64,000 nucleotides of DNA. It comes from Tubiluchus corallicola (taxonomy: Eukaryota; Priapulida; Priapulimorpha; Priapulimorphida; Tubiluchidae). Each line of letters begins with the position of its first letter. Within the stretch, counting starts at the first letter, position 1. This document shows positions 62,583 to 64,000 of this stretch, piece after piece. The position numbers were made by a program, and so were the translations under genes. The stretch is from the NCBI GenBank assembly GCA_030141605.1, contig JAQGDQ010000056.1, positions 722,510 to 786,509 on the forward strand, read 5' to 3'. The notes under the pieces are model-generated. The model saw only the letters and a program-made list of their open reading frames with translations. It did no database searches and was not told the DNA's origin.

Positions 62583-63195
62583 AAAACTAGATATCGATGT
62601 GCTTTCTAACCCTAATCAGCCCTAGTCAGCAGAAGTGTGAATCATGAAAAGAATGAATAAAACAATTTACTCTTTATGGTAAATTGGGTGCATAGTAGGT
62701 TTTGTTACTTATTATAATTTTAATGTGAAGATTATTATTAAGAATGTTACAAACTGACAATTAATTAAATTTTGGTGTCAAACTTGAAAGACATTTTTTC
62801 ACATTTTCGATCTTTCACGTTTGGCATTAAAATTTAATTAATTGTGGTTTCGTAATGTCATAGTAGTTTTGTTTTTTGCATCCAGTCTATTAGTGTGGGT
62901 GCATAGGTCAAGAGATGGGAAGGGGAGAGAGACGATTAGAGAGAAGATAACTTCTTGGAGCGAGTTTTCACAAAGATTCTTATGCTTTGTTCACGCAATT
63001 CTATTTCTCCACATATGCAGGGGCTCTCAAACAAAATGCCTAAAATAAGTATAACTTGACTTTTACTTCAACCACACGTTTAATACCTAACATTTCATAA
63101 CGAATAAACAAAAACCGTAACGTATTTCCAAGTTACCAATTACCATGTTTAGTTGAATAACCAATAATTATTATAACCTCTTGTCACGTTAATTT

Positions 63196-63380
63196 TCAAA
63201 ATACTTCATCAACCAAAGCTTCCAACCCAGCTGCCACTTCTCTACCAGTTGGTTGAATATACTTTGTACTTAATGTGAACCCTCCTTCATAATACGAAGA
63301 TGGGCGCAGTTCCCACGTGTAAGCGTATTCAATGTTTCGGGTTAATTTGGCATAGTCATCTGATCCTCCAGCTGCAGGGT
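63196..63380 (-). CDS. Carboxypeptidase B-like, gene B: last coding exon only (partial)
   Basis: Terminal exon of a second M14A carboxypeptidase on the minus strand, the same length (185 bp) and phase as the last exon of gene A. After a TTACAG acceptor it reads PAAGGSDDYAKL, then NIEYAYTWELRPSSYYEGGF and ends GLEALVDEVF and TGA (63196-63198). Asp at position 255 (SDD) predicts B-type specificity for basic C-terminal residues, and Glu in WELRP is the catalytic Glu270. Gene A reads ASGCSDDYAIL and YTWELRPGSS at the same places, so the two are tandem paralogues. The preceding exon is not within 63381-64000 as far as I can see; the gene continues past the window end. Confidence 0.88.
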
Positions 63381-64000
63381 CTGTAATACAACGACAACTT
63401 TTTGAATATGGAATTAATATTTCTACATTTTACAACCTGATGAAACAATCGTGGATAATAAAGGTCGGACACATACACAAGCTGAAGCTGTACAGCTATT
63501 TGGAGGAGCAATATGCAAAGAGAAAGAAAAGCAGAAGTTAAACTTAAGAAAAATATACTACTATAATGATATGTGATCTACAAAGCACTAGGTTTGCTTA
63601 ACCAGGTAATTCTATCAACGAGAACCTGAATCATTAAGAATTCTGTCAGTGAGAACGTTCCAGTTCACAAAGTTTAATTAATGATTAATACTAATTAATA
63701 AAAGCACTAAGTAACAAATGGGTACTTGAGTCAATTGAGCCAATGAGTCACTTGGTATATTTGACTTTGAATTTGACATTGAAGGCTGATATGTACCAGA
63801 TGTTTTGTTAAGAAATCCTTGTTGATTGAAATTTCTAAGTTTATTTATATATAGTTTTTGATAATTGAGATAATTTACCTCTGCTATAAACAGATTAGAC
63901 ATTGTCGCATGAACGTATTAGCCAAAGGAACCTTTTAGAGAGATTTACGTCATTAATACTATGAAGACATTACTATTAGAGTTGACCGTGTCACAGTATT
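63381..64000 (-). other. Last intron of carboxypeptidase gene B
   Basis: No counterpart of the preceding exon of gene A (SEAIKAVHGKYYDAY) is visible on the minus strand, so this is read as intron up to the window end. Direct repeats AATTCT-TCA-GAGAAC occur near 63609-63655. Confidence 0.45.

Overview
This is a 64 kb piece of an animal nuclear genome, most likely an invertebrate. It is AT-rich, with long introns bounded by GT/AG sites and many decayed transposable elements. Nothing in it is bacterial, and I cannot name the species or phylum. One assembly gap (N) lies at 32547-33010.

Layout. (1) 1-11.4 kb has no host gene I can support. It holds remnants of a Penelope-like element, two LINEs, a hAT-type MITE, tRNA-derived SINEs, a PIF/Harbinger transposon and a possible 5S-derived SINE. 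(2) 11446-30752 (+) is an SLC23-family gene (nucleobase/ascorbate transporter, SVCT-like) in 13 exons that join in phase to a 648-residue protein; exon 1 is the least certain. (3) 30.8-37.0 kb holds its 3' flank, the gap and a broken third SLC23 copy (35160-35661) with only the last three exons recognisable. (4) 37024-49310 (+) is a second complete SLC23 gene, 12 exons and 617 residues, with the same intron positions and phases from the first membrane region onward. (5) 51067-60528 (-) is a secreted M14A pro-carboxypeptidase, predicted B-type (cleaving C-terminal Lys/Arg), reconstructed from 10 exons with one prosegment exon not found. (6) 63196-63380 (-) is the last exon of a paralogous carboxypeptidase B gene that continues beyond the window.

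The window is therefore two tandem gene-family clusters facing each other: SLC23 copies on the + strand and carboxypeptidase B copies on the - strand, with about 1.75 kb between their stop codons. I see no evidence that the two clusters work together. The transporters would be multi-pass membrane proteins for uptake of ascorbate or nucleobases, and the peptidases look like secreted digestive-type zymogens with a TATA box upstream of the complete gene.

The most interesting points are: both SLC23 paralogues have a changed NAT-family signature motif; a third copy is dying between them; a decayed local duplicate of one coding exon sits in the first gene; a hAT MITE has a near-perfect 8-bp target duplication inside a LINE reading frame; and an inverted-arm Penelope-like element carries hammerhead-like core motifs. 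I found no clearly new biological system.
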